From an uncultured Saccharospirillaceae bacterium (GTDB lineage: Bacteria; Pseudomonadota; Gammaproteobacteria; Pseudomonadales; Oceanobacteraceae), in NCBI GenBank assembly GCA_947499545.1, contig CANMOZ010000002.1, positions 277,018 to 341,017 on the forward strand: a DNA stretch of 64,000 bases, read 5' to 3'. The notes beneath the pieces are model-generated. The model had not been told where the DNA came from, searched no databases, and was given only the letters and a program-made list of their open reading frames with translations. Positions 1-8,808 of this stretch are shown in pieces. The position numbers were made by a program, and so were the translations under genes. The number at the start of each line of letters is the position of its first letter. Within the stretch, counting starts at the first letter, position 1.

Positions 1-1
1 A

Positions 2-1807
2 CATAGCAAATACCATACATTTTTTAGAGATTTTCAGAGCCAGTTCGGATACTACGATGTATTCATTGCAGACCCTGTAACAGGTACCATTGTTTACTCA
101 GTATTCAAAGAAGTGGACTATTCAACATCATTATTAACGGGCCCCTTCTCCGATACAGGTATTGGTAGAGCATTCAAAAACGCGCTCAAGCTTAAATCAG
201 GCGAATCTTACTTGGATGACTTTAAGCCTTATCCACCTTCATACAATGACCCTGCTTCATTTATTTCTTCACCTATTCACAGTGATGGCAAATTAGTGGG
301 GATTCTAATCTTTCAAATGCCAGTGGATGCCATTAAACAGATAATGTCGTTCGATGAAAAGTGGGCTTCGGTGGGTCTTGGTAAAACGGGGGAATCAGTA
401 CTTGTTGGACCCGATGTGACCATGCGTTCTATCAGTAGAAAGCTAATTGAAGATAAACAAACATTTTTAGATCTTATTAAGGCATCGGGGGTCAAACAAG
501 AGATACAGGAAAAAATAACCGTCAAATCTACAACCCTTTCGATACTTCCTTTTGAGAATGTTGCTTCCTTAGAAGCTCTAGCTGGAAATGAAGGCAATAA
601 ATCCATTGTTTTTTTGAATGAGGATTGGTTTGCATCCTATGCGCCAATGACCGTTAAGAATCTTCAATGGGGTCTCATCAGTATGATGTCTACTGATGAA
701 GCAAATGAACCACTGATCAATTTAAAGAACACTTTCCTCGTTATTTTAGTAAGCGTCATCATTATTGGTAGTATCATCAGTATCCTTCTCAGTTCCATAT
801 TGGCATCTAAATTAGTGAAGCCAATCGTTAACCTTGGAGCAATGCTGAACTACATTGCTGATACGAAAGATCTCACTCAGAAGCTTACTGTATCCAACAA
901 TGATGAGATTGGAAGCGCTTCAACGGCATTGAACAGAATGTTGGAAAATGTTTCTTCCATTCTTAAAGAAGTTCAACTAGTTGCTACGAACCTTAGCTCG
1001 CATGCAACCTCATTAAATGATGAAATGGAGCAAGCAAAAGGACGAGTCGAGCATCAGGATGAGCTCTGTCAGGTTGTTTCAGCAGCTGCTACTGAACTTG
1101 AAGCCTCAGCGCAAACCATAGCATCAAATGCAGAGCTTGCTGCCGGTATTACTTCGTCAATGCAAGACAAAGCATCCTTAGGACAATCTGTAGTGAGTAA
1201 AACAGAACAAATATCTAAGGATCTTTCTGATAACACCGTTAGAACATCGGAAACACTTGGAAAGGTAACTTCTGACATATCTAGTATTGTGTCAGTGCTA
1301 GACATCATCAGAGGTATTGCCGAGCAAACCAATTTGCTTGCTCTCAATGCTGCTATTGAGGCGGCAAGAGCTGGAGAACAAGGAAGAGGCTTTGCAGTTG
1401 TTGCTGATGAAGTTCGTACACTTGCCAAACGAACCCAAGATGCCACTGAGGAAATTCAAAATACCATAGAGCAGTTGCAAGCCGGATCTGCAGAAGCTGA
1501 CTCTGTTATGAGCTCATCAATAAGTAGAGTCCAAGAGACTCGGGAGCAGGTAACGGAAATAGTTGTCTTTTTTGATGACATATTACAAGGAATTAACCAG
1601 AGTAGTACCCAGAATCAAGAGTTCGCTCAGGCAGCCAAAGAACAAACGCAAGTATCATCCAGTATCAGCAGTAGAATCAGCGAGGTAGCTGAACTTTCTT
1701 CCAAGAGTGCGGAAAGTACTCGAGTTGTGTCTGAAGCTAGCCAAGAGATCGGAGCCCTTGCTAACAAATTAGAAAATAATCTTGTTCATTTCAAATTAGG
1801 TGAGTAG
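2..1807 (+). CDS. Methyl-accepting chemotaxis protein, 5' end outside window
   Basis: Inner-membrane chemoreceptor that passes a ligand signal to CheA/CheW. The reading frame is open to the first base of the window, so the GTG at 113 is internal and the true start lies upstream. The visible part has the end of a periplasmic Cache-like sensor ([19 protein letters not shown]), a membrane segment encoded near 729-797, a HAMP linker, and a long coiled-coil signalling domain. The conserved hairpin tip ([19 protein letters not shown]) is encoded near 1318-1380. The C-terminus has no NWETF-like CheR/CheB tether. The ligand cannot be told from sequence. Confidence 0.93.
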   Translation, partial: HSKYHTFFRDFQSQFGYYDVFIADPVTGTIVYSVFKEVDYSTSLLTGPFSDTGIGRAFKNALKLKSGESYLDDFKPYPPSYNDPASFISSPIHSDGKLVGILIFQMPVDAIKQIMSFDEKWASVGLGKTGESVLVGPDVTMRSISRKLIEDKQTFLDLIKASGVKQEIQEKITVKSTTLSILPFENVASLEALAGNEGNKSIVFLNEDWFASYAPMTVKNLQWGLISMMSTDEANEPLINLKNTFLVILVSVIIIGSIISILLSSILASKLVKPIVNLGAMLNYIADTKDLTQKLTVSNNDEIGSASTALNRMLENVSSILKEVQLVATNLSSHATSLNDEMEQAKGRVEHQDELCQVVSAAATELEASAQTIASNAELAAGITSSMQDKASLGQSVVSKTEQISKDLSDNTVRTSETLGKVTSDISSIVSVLDIIRGIAEQTNLLALNAAIEAARAGEQGRGFAVVADEVRTLAKRTQDATEEIQNTIEQLQAGSAEADSVMSSSISRVQETREQVTEIVVFFDDILQGINQSSTQNQEFAQAAKEQTQVSSSISSRISEVAELSSKSAESTRVVSEASQEIGALANKLENNLVHFKLGE

Positions 1808-1945
1808 GTATTAAATTTAGACTGAGCTCAGTGTGGCCGAGATACACGCTATGATGATCCTTTGATCGAAGCATAGACTGTCCCAGTAATCTTATCATCA
1901 GCCAAATCAAGCGCCTTAATTAGCCATGAGCCGATCTAATTCCCC

Positions 1946-1985
1946 CTCTTATATTTCTGACAATAATGTTTATCGGAAATATGAG
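1946..1985. repeat. Imperfect palindrome, family copy 1
   Basis: A long imperfect inverted repeat: arms CTCTTATATTTCTGA and TATCGGAAATATGAG around the loop CAATAATGTT. Related palindromes lie at 4641-4680 and 6683-6708, all in non-coding DNA of the left mobile zone. The stretch 1808-1945 before it shows no gene. Confidence 0.55.
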
Positions 1986-1995
1986 CCCGTCGAGT

Positions 1996-2113
1996 TTGAT
2001 CGCTTACGATCAAACTCTATTAGGATTGCTGTTTATGGTGTGATTTTCCAGGCTAAGAGGGGTTGAAATCATCCAAGAGAATGTGAATAGACTTTCTAAA
2101 GTTGATCGCTTAC
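1996..2113 (-). mobile_element. IS66-derived miniature element (MITE-like), copy 1
   Basis: About 118 bp bounded by IS66-type ends (TTGATCGCTTAC on both sides, the left one inside the palindrome TTTGATCGCTTACGATCAAA). The minus strand still encodes a decayed transposase C-terminus, LDDFNPLLAWKITP, matching LEDCEALLPWEITP of the IS66 remnant at 3262. The sequence GGATTGCTGTTTATGGTGTG next to the end matches the 3' tail of that remnant (3254-3273) almost exactly. A second copy at 57382-57493 shares the same internal deletion joint (CATCCAAG then GAATGTGAATA), so the deleted form itself seems to have moved. Confidence 0.65.
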
Positions 2114-2135
2114 ATATGTATTACGCTCCTAGGGT

Positions 2136-3168
2136 TTATATATTGTCGATTTTTACTTCTAGAAAGGTTCCGGTATTTCCACCGAGACTTAAGAAGAATG
2201 TTTTGTTTTTGTAATCAAAAGCATGCTGAACAAAGAAAGGGGTCTCACTGGCTGATTTACCATATTGATTCTCGTAGTACGGTTTCAGTTGAAATACACC
2301 AAGCCGACTAAGATTTTTTGTGGAATGAACATCTATAGATTCGGTGGTTAATATGAACAGGTACTCATCTGTGGTGTACACTGTAAGTAGGTCTTTATCC
2401 ACATTGATTTGGAAGGTTCTTACCACCCCCCCCTTCTATTACACATGCTGTACCTTTTCCAGAAATTAAGAAAAAACGGTCATCTTCTATTGCAAAAAAA
2501 GACCCTCGATATTGGCGGTTTTTGTTTATTTGGCAACCTTTAATTTCTGATTTGGTGTTCTTATGAACATCTATGTACAGCAAAGAATCATCAGCTATAG
2601 TCAGAATTGATCTTCCGCTATCCGAGAGCGCTGTAAATTTGAAATCAATGTCGATGCTGGAATGATTGTAAATCCCTATTTTGTTTAATTTGTGATCATA
2701 TACTGTCAGTTTATTGCGTGCCGAAATAAGGAAGTATTTTCCTGATGGGGATATTGCAACATGATGATCTTTCAAAGAGGTTGATAGATGTGCATTTGCA
2801 AATAATTTCCCGTCTTTGCTATATACAGATGCAGCTGATCCACCAACCTTCATATTAGTGTTATTTTTTATTTGCAGTATGAGGTCATCGCCTCCGTTTC
2901 CTACTAAGAAGTACTCTTTTGTCCAAGTCTTATCATGGCAGCAAATATGCCCTATTCTTTTATGTGGTTTTCGCTTATAAATCCCAACCTTAACGCTACC
3001 TTTTCCTGTAAATAGTTGTGCGTTTTTGGAAAGGGCGGAGTCATGTCGCAATTTATTTTTAAGGGGGGTAACAGCAAAGGAGACCTCTTGGGCGGCATTC
3101 AAATTGAAGCACACACTTAAAAAAAGTAAAAGAATTAATAACCTACTTACAATAAATAATGTTTTCAT
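2136..3168 (-). pseudogene. Exported beta-propeller-like protein split by a frameshift at a G8 tract
   Basis: Two overlapping minus-strand frames make one protein of about 350 residues. The upstream frame (from 3168) has a signal peptide (ILLLFLSVCFNLNAA) and beta-rich repeats such as VAISPSGKYFLISA and TALSDSGRSILTIADD, as in WD40/YVTN-like propellers. It runs out at 2395 after ENPNQ-type junk following CVIEGGGG. The downstream frame continues from the same point (VVRTFQINVDKD...) to 2136 with further propeller-like strands. The break falls exactly in a run of eight G on the coding strand (2426-2433); loss of one base restores the frame. Either a phase-variable or decayed gene or a sequencing error. 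Function unknown. Confidence 0.6.
2426..2433. repeat. Homopolymer tract, C8 (+) / G8 (-)
   Basis: Eight consecutive C on the plus strand, inside the coding part of the exported propeller-like gene and at the frame break. Tracts of this kind slip during replication and can switch genes on and off. Confidence 0.9.
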
Positions 3169-3221
3169 TACGCATCTCCAAAATGAAGAACAGTATTAAG
3201 CCAGCTTTGGTATTACATACG

Positions 3222-4597
3222 TAAGCGATCTTCAGCGATCAACCTCAATCAGGGTTGCTGTTTATGGTGTGATCTCCCAAGGTAGCAAGGCTTCGCAATC
3301 TTCCAAGCTGAGGGCAAGCGGCAGTTGCTCGAACAGCATTTTTAAATAAGCGTAGGGCTCTAAGCCGTTGGCTTTTGCGGTTTCAATCAAGGGATACAAC
3401 AGGGCGCTGGCCCGTGCACCGGCTTGCGTATCACTGAACATCCAGTTTTTCCTACCCACTGCAAAGGGCTGGATGGTATTTTCGACGGGATTGTTGTCGG
3501 GTGCGGTATCCCTCATCCGGGGTTAACGACTGGATCTGTTGTTCAATGGTATAGAGTTTTCGTATCAACTGCACGCCCATCCCCGCTTTGCCGATTTTGC
3601 CTTTAGGAGTGTTGGCCACTTTATCGGCTTCGACGAATTTGCAACGTGCATGGGCCCAGCACCCAAGAGCGTTGCAATGACGTCCGCACTTCGACTTGGG
3701 AAATAGTTGAATAAAACAATGGGGCAATCGGGATCCCCTGTTTTTCGTACCCACATATAGCTTTTGGTTGAGGGCTCTCTGCCCGGTTCTTTGAGCACCT
3801 GTACCGGGGGCTCGTCCATATGGAGGCAGCCGCTGTCGAGCAGACGCTCTTGCAGTAGGTTAGGTTATACAGCGGCTGGATGATGCGACTCGCTTTCATG
3901 ACCCATTGAGCCAGAGTGTTGCGCGGCAGGTGGATATCGAGTCGTTTAAACATCACCTCTTAACGATATAAGGGCAGCGCATCTTGAAACTTGGCTGTGA
4001 TGACGTAAGCCAAGAGCCCAGGGGAAGCGTTGCTTTTTGGGATCGGCTGTACGGGCATGGAAGCCGTTGCCGGCGCGGAGGTGCAGCCTTGACACGCATA
4101 CTGTTTACGCCGATGCTGAATCACTTGGATTTGAGCGAGAATAATATCAAGCTGCTCATTCACCTGATCACCGATGTAGGTTTTCTGGCACCCGCAATCA
4201 CAGATTTTATCTGAGTCTTCTAGATCCTGTTCTTGCACCACACGCGGCAGATGATCGGGTAATGGCTTGCGACCTCTTTTGGGTTTGGAAACCGTCGTCA
4301 AAGGTTCAGAGGGTTCCGTGATGTCCTCTGGACAGTCATGCTCTTCTGAATGCTCACTGAGCTGCTCGGCTTCATCAAACAGCTCACACTGTCCGGGATC
4401 CTTCTCGCTGCTTTTACCAAACCGCTTGAGTTTCATTAAGCAAATGGTTTCTTGGTGAATTAGGTATCCTTGTTCTTACTGAAATTGAAATTGCAACGCT
4501 AAGACTTGCTCTTTTAAGGCATTAACATCATCGGGTAGGTCATGGTACTTTAAAAATAACACGAAAGAGTTCTGTTGTAATGTAGGCGCAGAATCTC
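3222..4597 (-). mobile_element. IS66-family insertion sequence, decayed and truncated
   Basis: The right end is marked by GTAAGCGATC at 3222, the IS66-type terminal sequence, directly after which the transposase reads on the minus strand. The element is cut short on the other side: tnpA and tnpB are absent and recognisable sequence stops near 4560, just before a different repeat at 4598. This suggests later insertion or deletion at that point. Confidence 0.75.
3262..4560 (-). pseudogene. IS66 transposase (TnpC), multiply broken
   Basis: DDE transposase of IS66. The N-terminal fragment DLPDDVNALKEQVLALQ is readable at about 4480-4545 but ends at a stop. The main fragment (4436-3960) has the zinc-binding region CDCGCQ and CQGC, and ends at LPLYR where TAA replaces the usual glutamine codon. 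The frame then continues as EVMFKRLDIHLPRNTLAQWV. At least three further frame shifts separate MDEPPVQVLKEPGR (from 3819), CWAHARCKFVEADK (around 3640) and DNNPVENTIQPFAVGRKNW (around 3480), with internal deletions in the catalytic core. The C-terminus LEDCEALLPWEITP ends at 3262. Cannot encode an active enzyme. Confidence 0.85.
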
Positions 4598-4625
4598 GGC
4601 TCTGTTGCAAAAATCCTACGGGGCT
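4598..4625 (+). repeat. 28-nt terminal-repeat-like palindrome, copy A
   Basis: GGCTCTGTTGCAAAAATCC followed by TACGGGGCT. The first 16-18 bases resemble terminal inverted repeats of IS5/IS903-group (GGCTTTGTTG...) and IS6-family (GGCTCTGTTGCAAA) elements. The unit also folds on itself. Other copies: 6544, 56064, 59847, 61213, 61828, 63122. Confidence 0.65.
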
Positions 4626-4640
4626 TCTGATATCTGAGCC

Positions 4641-4680
4641 GCTCCCTTATTTCTGATAATAATTATCAAAATAAGGGAGC
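4641..4680. repeat. 40-nt near-perfect palindrome, family copy 2
   Basis: Arms GCTCCCTTATTT and AAATAAGGGAGC, with the internal core CTGATAATAATTATCA also nearly symmetric. It could act as a terminator for the minus-strand gene that ends at 4801, or be a mobile palindrome like those at 1946 and 6683. The rest of 4681-4800 is empty. Confidence 0.6.
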
Positions 4681-4800
4681 AAGGGTAGTGCTTCTGGCTA
4701 TTTGAAACGGTTACAAAAATGTATTGATCGGTAAAACTAACAAAAATCGGTTCAAAAACCTTCATGGCTATTGCTAATAGCCCCACGAAGTTGTGTGTTT

Positions 4801-6465
4801 CTAGTTAAACAAGCCATTAATCTTTGCAAGAGGATCGTATTTGATAAGTTGACAGTTGAGCACTTTAAGTGAGTCTCGAGAAGGAATGCTAGCCGCAAAT
4901 TGTGATAATGCATCGTATACTCGCTGTTTGGCTTTATGGTTTATAAGATAAAAATCAACCCTTGCGCCAGCTGAGGTATACTTCGGGGTTGTAAGTTCGG
5001 CAACCTTGCACCAATGAGGGGGGATTACTCCTTCAAACCAATCGGAATAAATAATAGCCAGAGTGATGGATTTTTCTTGAGTAATTTTGTCAATGGTTAT
5101 TACATCCCACTGGTTATTTGCTTTTAATGATCGAACCTGTTCTGAACCAAGCCCCCAAAGGTCAAGTACATAATTTGGGTTTTGATAGGCAACCCATCCT
5201 AAATCGTTGACAGCAACACTATCACGAAGGTACTCGGTTACAAAACGGTGCATTTGATACTGTTGGTCATAGATTCCCTGAGAAGCTAAAGGTGTTCTCT
5301 GGATAGCTTTAAAAACATATGCTTTCAAAAGAAAATGAAATAACAGGATAAATAGCACAATATAAACACCGATGAAAAACCTGGAATCATTAGTTTCTTC
5401 GTTGAGTTTAACAATTAGGAAGTATGTGGACAGTAGTCCTATAAAAACAACCATGTAAAGCTCATATCGGAAAAACCAACCAAACCTTCCTGCTATAATA
5501 TGCGCAGAGACAGTACCTAAAGACACAATGCCTATGCAGAGGAATCCAGTATAGGTTGTTCGCAGCTCGGTGCTTGAAGCTCGTTTTAATTTTATGAATG
5601 ATACTATTACAATTAGACCCGACAGCAACAAAGCAACTTTGGATTGTATCTTAGAAAGGTTATCAAAAAAATTTTCGGATAACTTTTGATAAATAGAAAA
5701 TAAACCAGATTGATCTTGGAGGCTTGCTACTAATTGAGATTTTACAGAAACCGAGCTAGGGAATACAGGTAGATTTTGAATGTGCATGAGGGCAATAAAG
5801 CCTGCTAGACAAACAGAGATAGGCGCTATTATTAATAGACTAGCTCTGTATTGACGATAAAACAGTAACATCAAAACGACTAACCCAGTAAGAGCAAAAC
5901 CTTCAAAGCGAAGTAAAGGCATGCAAATTGAAGCGAATATGAGAGTTGGCTGTATTGTATTGGACTCTACAAAATGAATCAGGCCTCTTACGCAAAGAAC
6001 AACAGCTAGAATGTGAAGGCTGTGCTCTAAACCAGTCCAGGGAATCGCATACCCAATGCTTAAGACAAGATAGACAGAAAGTAAAATCGGTAGGGCTTGA
6101 CTATATCGACAGTTAGGAAAGGGTTGTTTGAAGATAAACTCTAGGATTAACCAAACACTTAATGCGGTAGCGAAAGAGTTAATAACAAAAGGACCAGATT
6201 GATCAAAACCGAGTATTTCTGTTATAGCCAGTAGCCATGGGAATAGAATGGATGAAGATGGTGAAGCTGCTTCATTAGCGTTAATACCAAAATGGCCATG
6301 TGTAAGATGTTCAGCGAGAGCTAAATGAATATATGGATCATCCAACGTATATATAAGCTGGCTGTCGCATAATAAATAGATGTAGAAGCTGTAACCAGCG
6401 TATGTTGTTAACCACAGTAACCATAGGCCCAACGGTAAGGCGTTTTTAGGTAAAAAGTAAGACAT
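4801..6465 (-). CDS. Polytopic membrane protein, GT-C-type glycosyltransferase-like
   Basis: A 554-residue integral membrane protein with about 10-12 hydrophobic segments. Near residue 40 it has the acidic motif TLDDPYIHLALAEHL followed by NEAASPSSSILFPW. An acidic pair in the first periplasmic loop is the hallmark of GT-C enzymes that use lipid-linked sugars (ArnT/PMT superfamily). A soluble C-terminal part (from about residue 390) contains DLGWVAYQNPNYVLDLWGLG. Relatives in other bacteria are annotated only as hypothetical membrane proteins. The start ATG at 6465 is clear. It stands alone between mobile debris on both sides, so a transferred surface-glycan gene is possible. Donor and acceptor are unknown. 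Confidence 0.7.
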   Translation of the reverse strand: MSYFLPKNALPLGLWLLWLTTYAGYSFYIYLLCDSQLIYTLDDPYIHLALAEHLTHGHFGINANEAASPSSSILFPWLLAITEILGFDQSGPFVINSFATALSVWLILEFIFKQPFPNCRYSQALPILLSVYLVLSIGYAIPWTGLEHSLHILAVVLCVRGLIHFVESNTIQPTLIFASICMPLLRFEGFALTGLVVLMLLFYRQYRASLLIIAPISVCLAGFIALMHIQNLPVFPSSVSVKSQLVASLQDQSGLFSIYQKLSENFFDNLSKIQSKVALLLSGLIVIVSFIKLKRASSTELRTTYTGFLCIGIVSLGTVSAHIIAGRFGWFFRYELYMVVFIGLLSTYFLIVKLNEETNDSRFFIGVYIVLFILLFHFLLKAYVFKAIQRTPLASQGIYDQQYQMHRFVTEYLRDSVAVNDLGWVAYQNPNYVLDLWGLGSEQVRSLKANNQWDVITIDKITQEKSITLAIIYSDWFEGVIPPHWCKVAELTTPKYTSAGARVDFYLINHKAKQRVYDALSQFAASIPSRDSLKVLNCQLIKYDPLAKINGLFN

Positions 6466-6543
6466 ATGAGTGAACCTTCAAATATGATTTCGCCACATTA
6501 GCTTAAGTACCCTGTGGGGTATAATCGTCATGGGTGGAACATG

Positions 6544-6560
6544 GGCTTCGTTGTAAAAAA
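6544..6560 (+). repeat. Terminal-repeat-like sequence, degenerate copy B
   Basis: GGCTTCGTTGTAAAAAA matches the first half of the palindrome family seen at 4598 and in the 56-63 kb zone. The second arm is lost. Confidence 0.45.
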
Positions 6561-6682
6561 TAGCTTTTCAAGCAGACTATCCAAACATCCATTGAGCAGT
6601 CATCATACCCGATCTCAAATGGCGGCATTATACAGACCGCATCATTCTTTGGATAGATTCATATAAATCCACTCTCCTGATC

Positions 6683-6708
6683 TTTTCGATCATAATGCTT
6701 ATCGAAAT
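6683..6708. repeat. Palindrome, family copy 3
   Basis: Arms TTTCGAT and ATCGAAA around CATAATGCTT. The loop resembles that of the copy at 1946 (CAATAATGTT). Confidence 0.45.
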
Positions 6709-7770
6709 ATGGAAGCAGATAGGCAGGTTGGCATATGTGGTTTCAGGTAGTGCGCAATCACCCAGCGGGTTCCTTAATGAATCTGAATATATGCTAATGA
6801 AACAACTATCCCCCAATGGGAAGCAGTGTTTCGAGGGCCCTTATTCATTTCAAAACTAGAAAAATGAAGCCTGCTCATTTTGCTTTAAGGTTGACTCAAT
6901 CACACTTAACTCAGAGACTCAATAAATGATTTTATCAGGCATTGAATGAGCCCCAGTATCTTAAAGAGCTCAAAATCTGAAGTAAAATAGTGGCATAGTT
7001 GCGAGTCAGGCTTCATAACATACCTCTAGCGATATATTGAGCGTTTTTTTGATTCAATAAAAGAAGCTTTTGAATCATGTTTTTGTGTAAGTTAGGTACC
7101 CTGGTGATAGGCTCTGTAGAGTTTTTTAGTATGAAAGTTTACATCAAAGCCCTATTTTCAACCTAAATTCATGAGTTTCATAAGCCGAGTTTAATGGATA
7201 ATGATCCGCATATGATATGCAATGCCACTGATAAACGAATGCTTGATTTCAAAGAGTATTGGATTCCAGTCATATAAAATGACTTTCCTTTATTGGGAGC
7301 GTCATGCCTGCCCTATCATTCCTGGTATTGCCATGCTCGCCATTTGAACGGATTGGCGTTGAAATTGATATATTGAAGCTCGGTTGTATTAGTCCATGGT
7401 GTAAATCTTGATTGCTGTAATTGAGATGAAAAGAGTGTGATGTGAGGGGGAGTCTGAGCGCTTGTTGCTTGGCCAATGTTGCCATGATTGTGGTCGTTTT
7501 AGGGCAGACGATCTTAAAGAAGACATTAAAAGAGCGTTCAGTCTGACTTTTGACGACCTATTGGCGGCGTCTATGATGAGAGTCAAAATTTAAGGCGTAA
7601 CTGCTCTTTATCCCGTTAATGTGACGAGAGTTGCACACGAGTTGTAACCTTTGAGGACAAATTTCTAATATTTGGCAAAAAAGACCTTCTTGACAAACCC
7701 TGGCAGGTTGTTCATTGATCAATTTTCAACTAAGGTCCTAGCTGTAGGTGGTTGAATTTACGAGGGCATC

Positions 7771-8166
7771 ATGGACCGTTGGAGTGATCCAGACTTGCTC
7801 GATACCGGCGAACGTGTCAATTTCCCGCTAGATAATCAAGACGCGCTCGTTCAACGGGCATCCATTTCCCTATTAAAGGGAGACTTTTCCGTTGAGCTTT
7901 GTCAGCTTACACCGCGTGGTATGACAGTGGAGGCGCTCAGGGATGAGATTGATAAGATTTTACCACCCGATGAAGCGAGGTTGGGCCAGTTCCCAATGAG
8001 GCTTTCCCTGCCATTTAAAAGCAGCAGTACGATGTCTATTACCCTTTGTTGTAAACTGGTGTCCATTCGCCGCATATCGCAGGTAAAATTCAGAGCGGAC
8101 TTCCAGTTTTTGGATTTGTCAGATGAAGGGCATAGGTTAATCGCGGTTTATCTTCAGGATCAATAG
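7771..8166 (+). CDS. PilZ-like small protein
   Basis: A 131-residue soluble protein with a PilZ-like strand pattern: ERVNFPL near residue 14, VELCQLTPRGMTVE near 50, RLSLPFKSSSTMSI near 85 and KFRADFQFLDLSDEGHRLI near 110. PilZ domains bind cyclic di-GMP through RxxxR and D/NxSxxG. Here neither motif is intact: there is no RxxxR and LTPRGM stands where D/NxSxxG is expected. It may therefore be a non-binding PilZ relative. The start ATG has GAGG seven bases upstream. It stands alone and converges with the yigZ gene. Confidence 0.5.
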   Translation: MDRWSDPDLLDTGERVNFPLDNQDALVQRASISLLKGDFSVELCQLTPRGMTVEALRDEIDKILPPDEARLGQFPMRLSLPFKSSSTMSITLCCKLVSIRRISQVKFRADFQFLDLSDEGHRLIAVYLQDQ

Positions 8167-8175
8167 ATCAGCTGA

Positions 8176-8784
8176 TTAGGTGCATTTTTTCCAAGGATAG
8201 GGCAGAAGCTCTGCTAAGTGCTCATCGTTAATGTGCAATGGAATCTGAGCCTGTAACCTAACCTGTTCCCCATATTGCCGCTCAGTTATTTGAATGTCTT
8301 CAGCGAGTAATTGGCGCTGAACCTTATCTTCTTTATCATACGGCCCTTCTAGCCAAACAGCGTTCGTTGGATACACCAGCTCAAACGTCATAGGGGTTAA
8401 TGACTCTTTAATCCCTTGTGTATAGGCTCGGGCTAAGCCACCAGTACCTAACTTTATGCCTCCAAAGTAACGAGTGACGATGATGCCGGTTTCTCCTAAT
8501 GACGCATTATCGTGCTGGTAGCCCGTTAAGGCTTTCAGCATAGGTTGTCCGGCGGTACCTGAAGGTTCACCATCATCACTGGCGCCATGCAGTCTTGAAT
8601 CGAGAGGGTTGCCCAATGTAAAGGCATAACAGTGATGAGATGCCTTTGGGTGTTGCGTTTTAATCTTCTCAAGAAAGCTCTTAAATGTAGCGGCGTCTGG
8701 GCATCGACAAGCCTGAGCTATAAAACGGCTGCGTTTAATCTCGTACTCTACAATAGTTGTTTTAGTCGGAGCCCAATAATTCAT
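8176..8784 (-). CDS. yigZ: YigZ/IMPACT family protein (UPF0029)
   Basis: A 202-residue protein of the IMPACT/YigZ family, two-domain and related to the RNase PH/S5 fold plus an EF-G-like domain. Cellular role is poorly defined, with links to translation. Family marks are RSRFIAQA at the N-terminus, HHCYAFTLG, SDDGEPSGTAGQPML and GIIVTRYFGGIKLGTGGL. The length is normal. It is the downstream neighbour of rlmG on the same strand, 24 bases away. Confidence 0.9.
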   Translation of the reverse strand: MNYWAPTKTTIVEYEIKRSRFIAQACRCPDAATFKSFLEKIKTQHPKASHHCYAFTLGNPLDSRLHGASDDGEPSGTAGQPMLKALTGYQHDNASLGETGIIVTRYFGGIKLGTGGLARAYTQGIKESLTPMTFELVYPTNAVWLEGPYDKEDKVQRQLLAEDIQITERQYGEQVRLQAQIPLHINDEHLAELLPYPWKKCT

Positions 8785-8808
8785 GCAGCTTCCTTCATTA
8801 CATTCCCG

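Larger units (their letters stand above)
6466..7770. other. 1.3-kb stretch without a convincing gene
   Basis: No reading frame here has a good start, ribosome site and protein-like composition. A degenerate GGCTTCGTTGTAAAAAA repeat lies at 6544 and a palindrome at 6683. Two overlapping minus-strand frames at 7270-7586 could be a shifted relic of one coding sequence, but I recognise no family. The last 100 bases carry the leader of the next gene. Confidence 0.5.

Noticed and set aside
2102-2311. Plus-strand 69-codon frame
   Set aside because: Lies over the exported-protein gene and MITE, no ribosome site, unlikely composition.
3424-4458. Plus-strand frames opposite the IS66 transposase
   Set aside because: Shadows of the decayed tnpC.
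7270-7586. Two overlapping minus-strand frames, 65 and 71 codons
   Set aside because: No ribosome sites, no family recognised; kept only as a possible relic within the gap entry.
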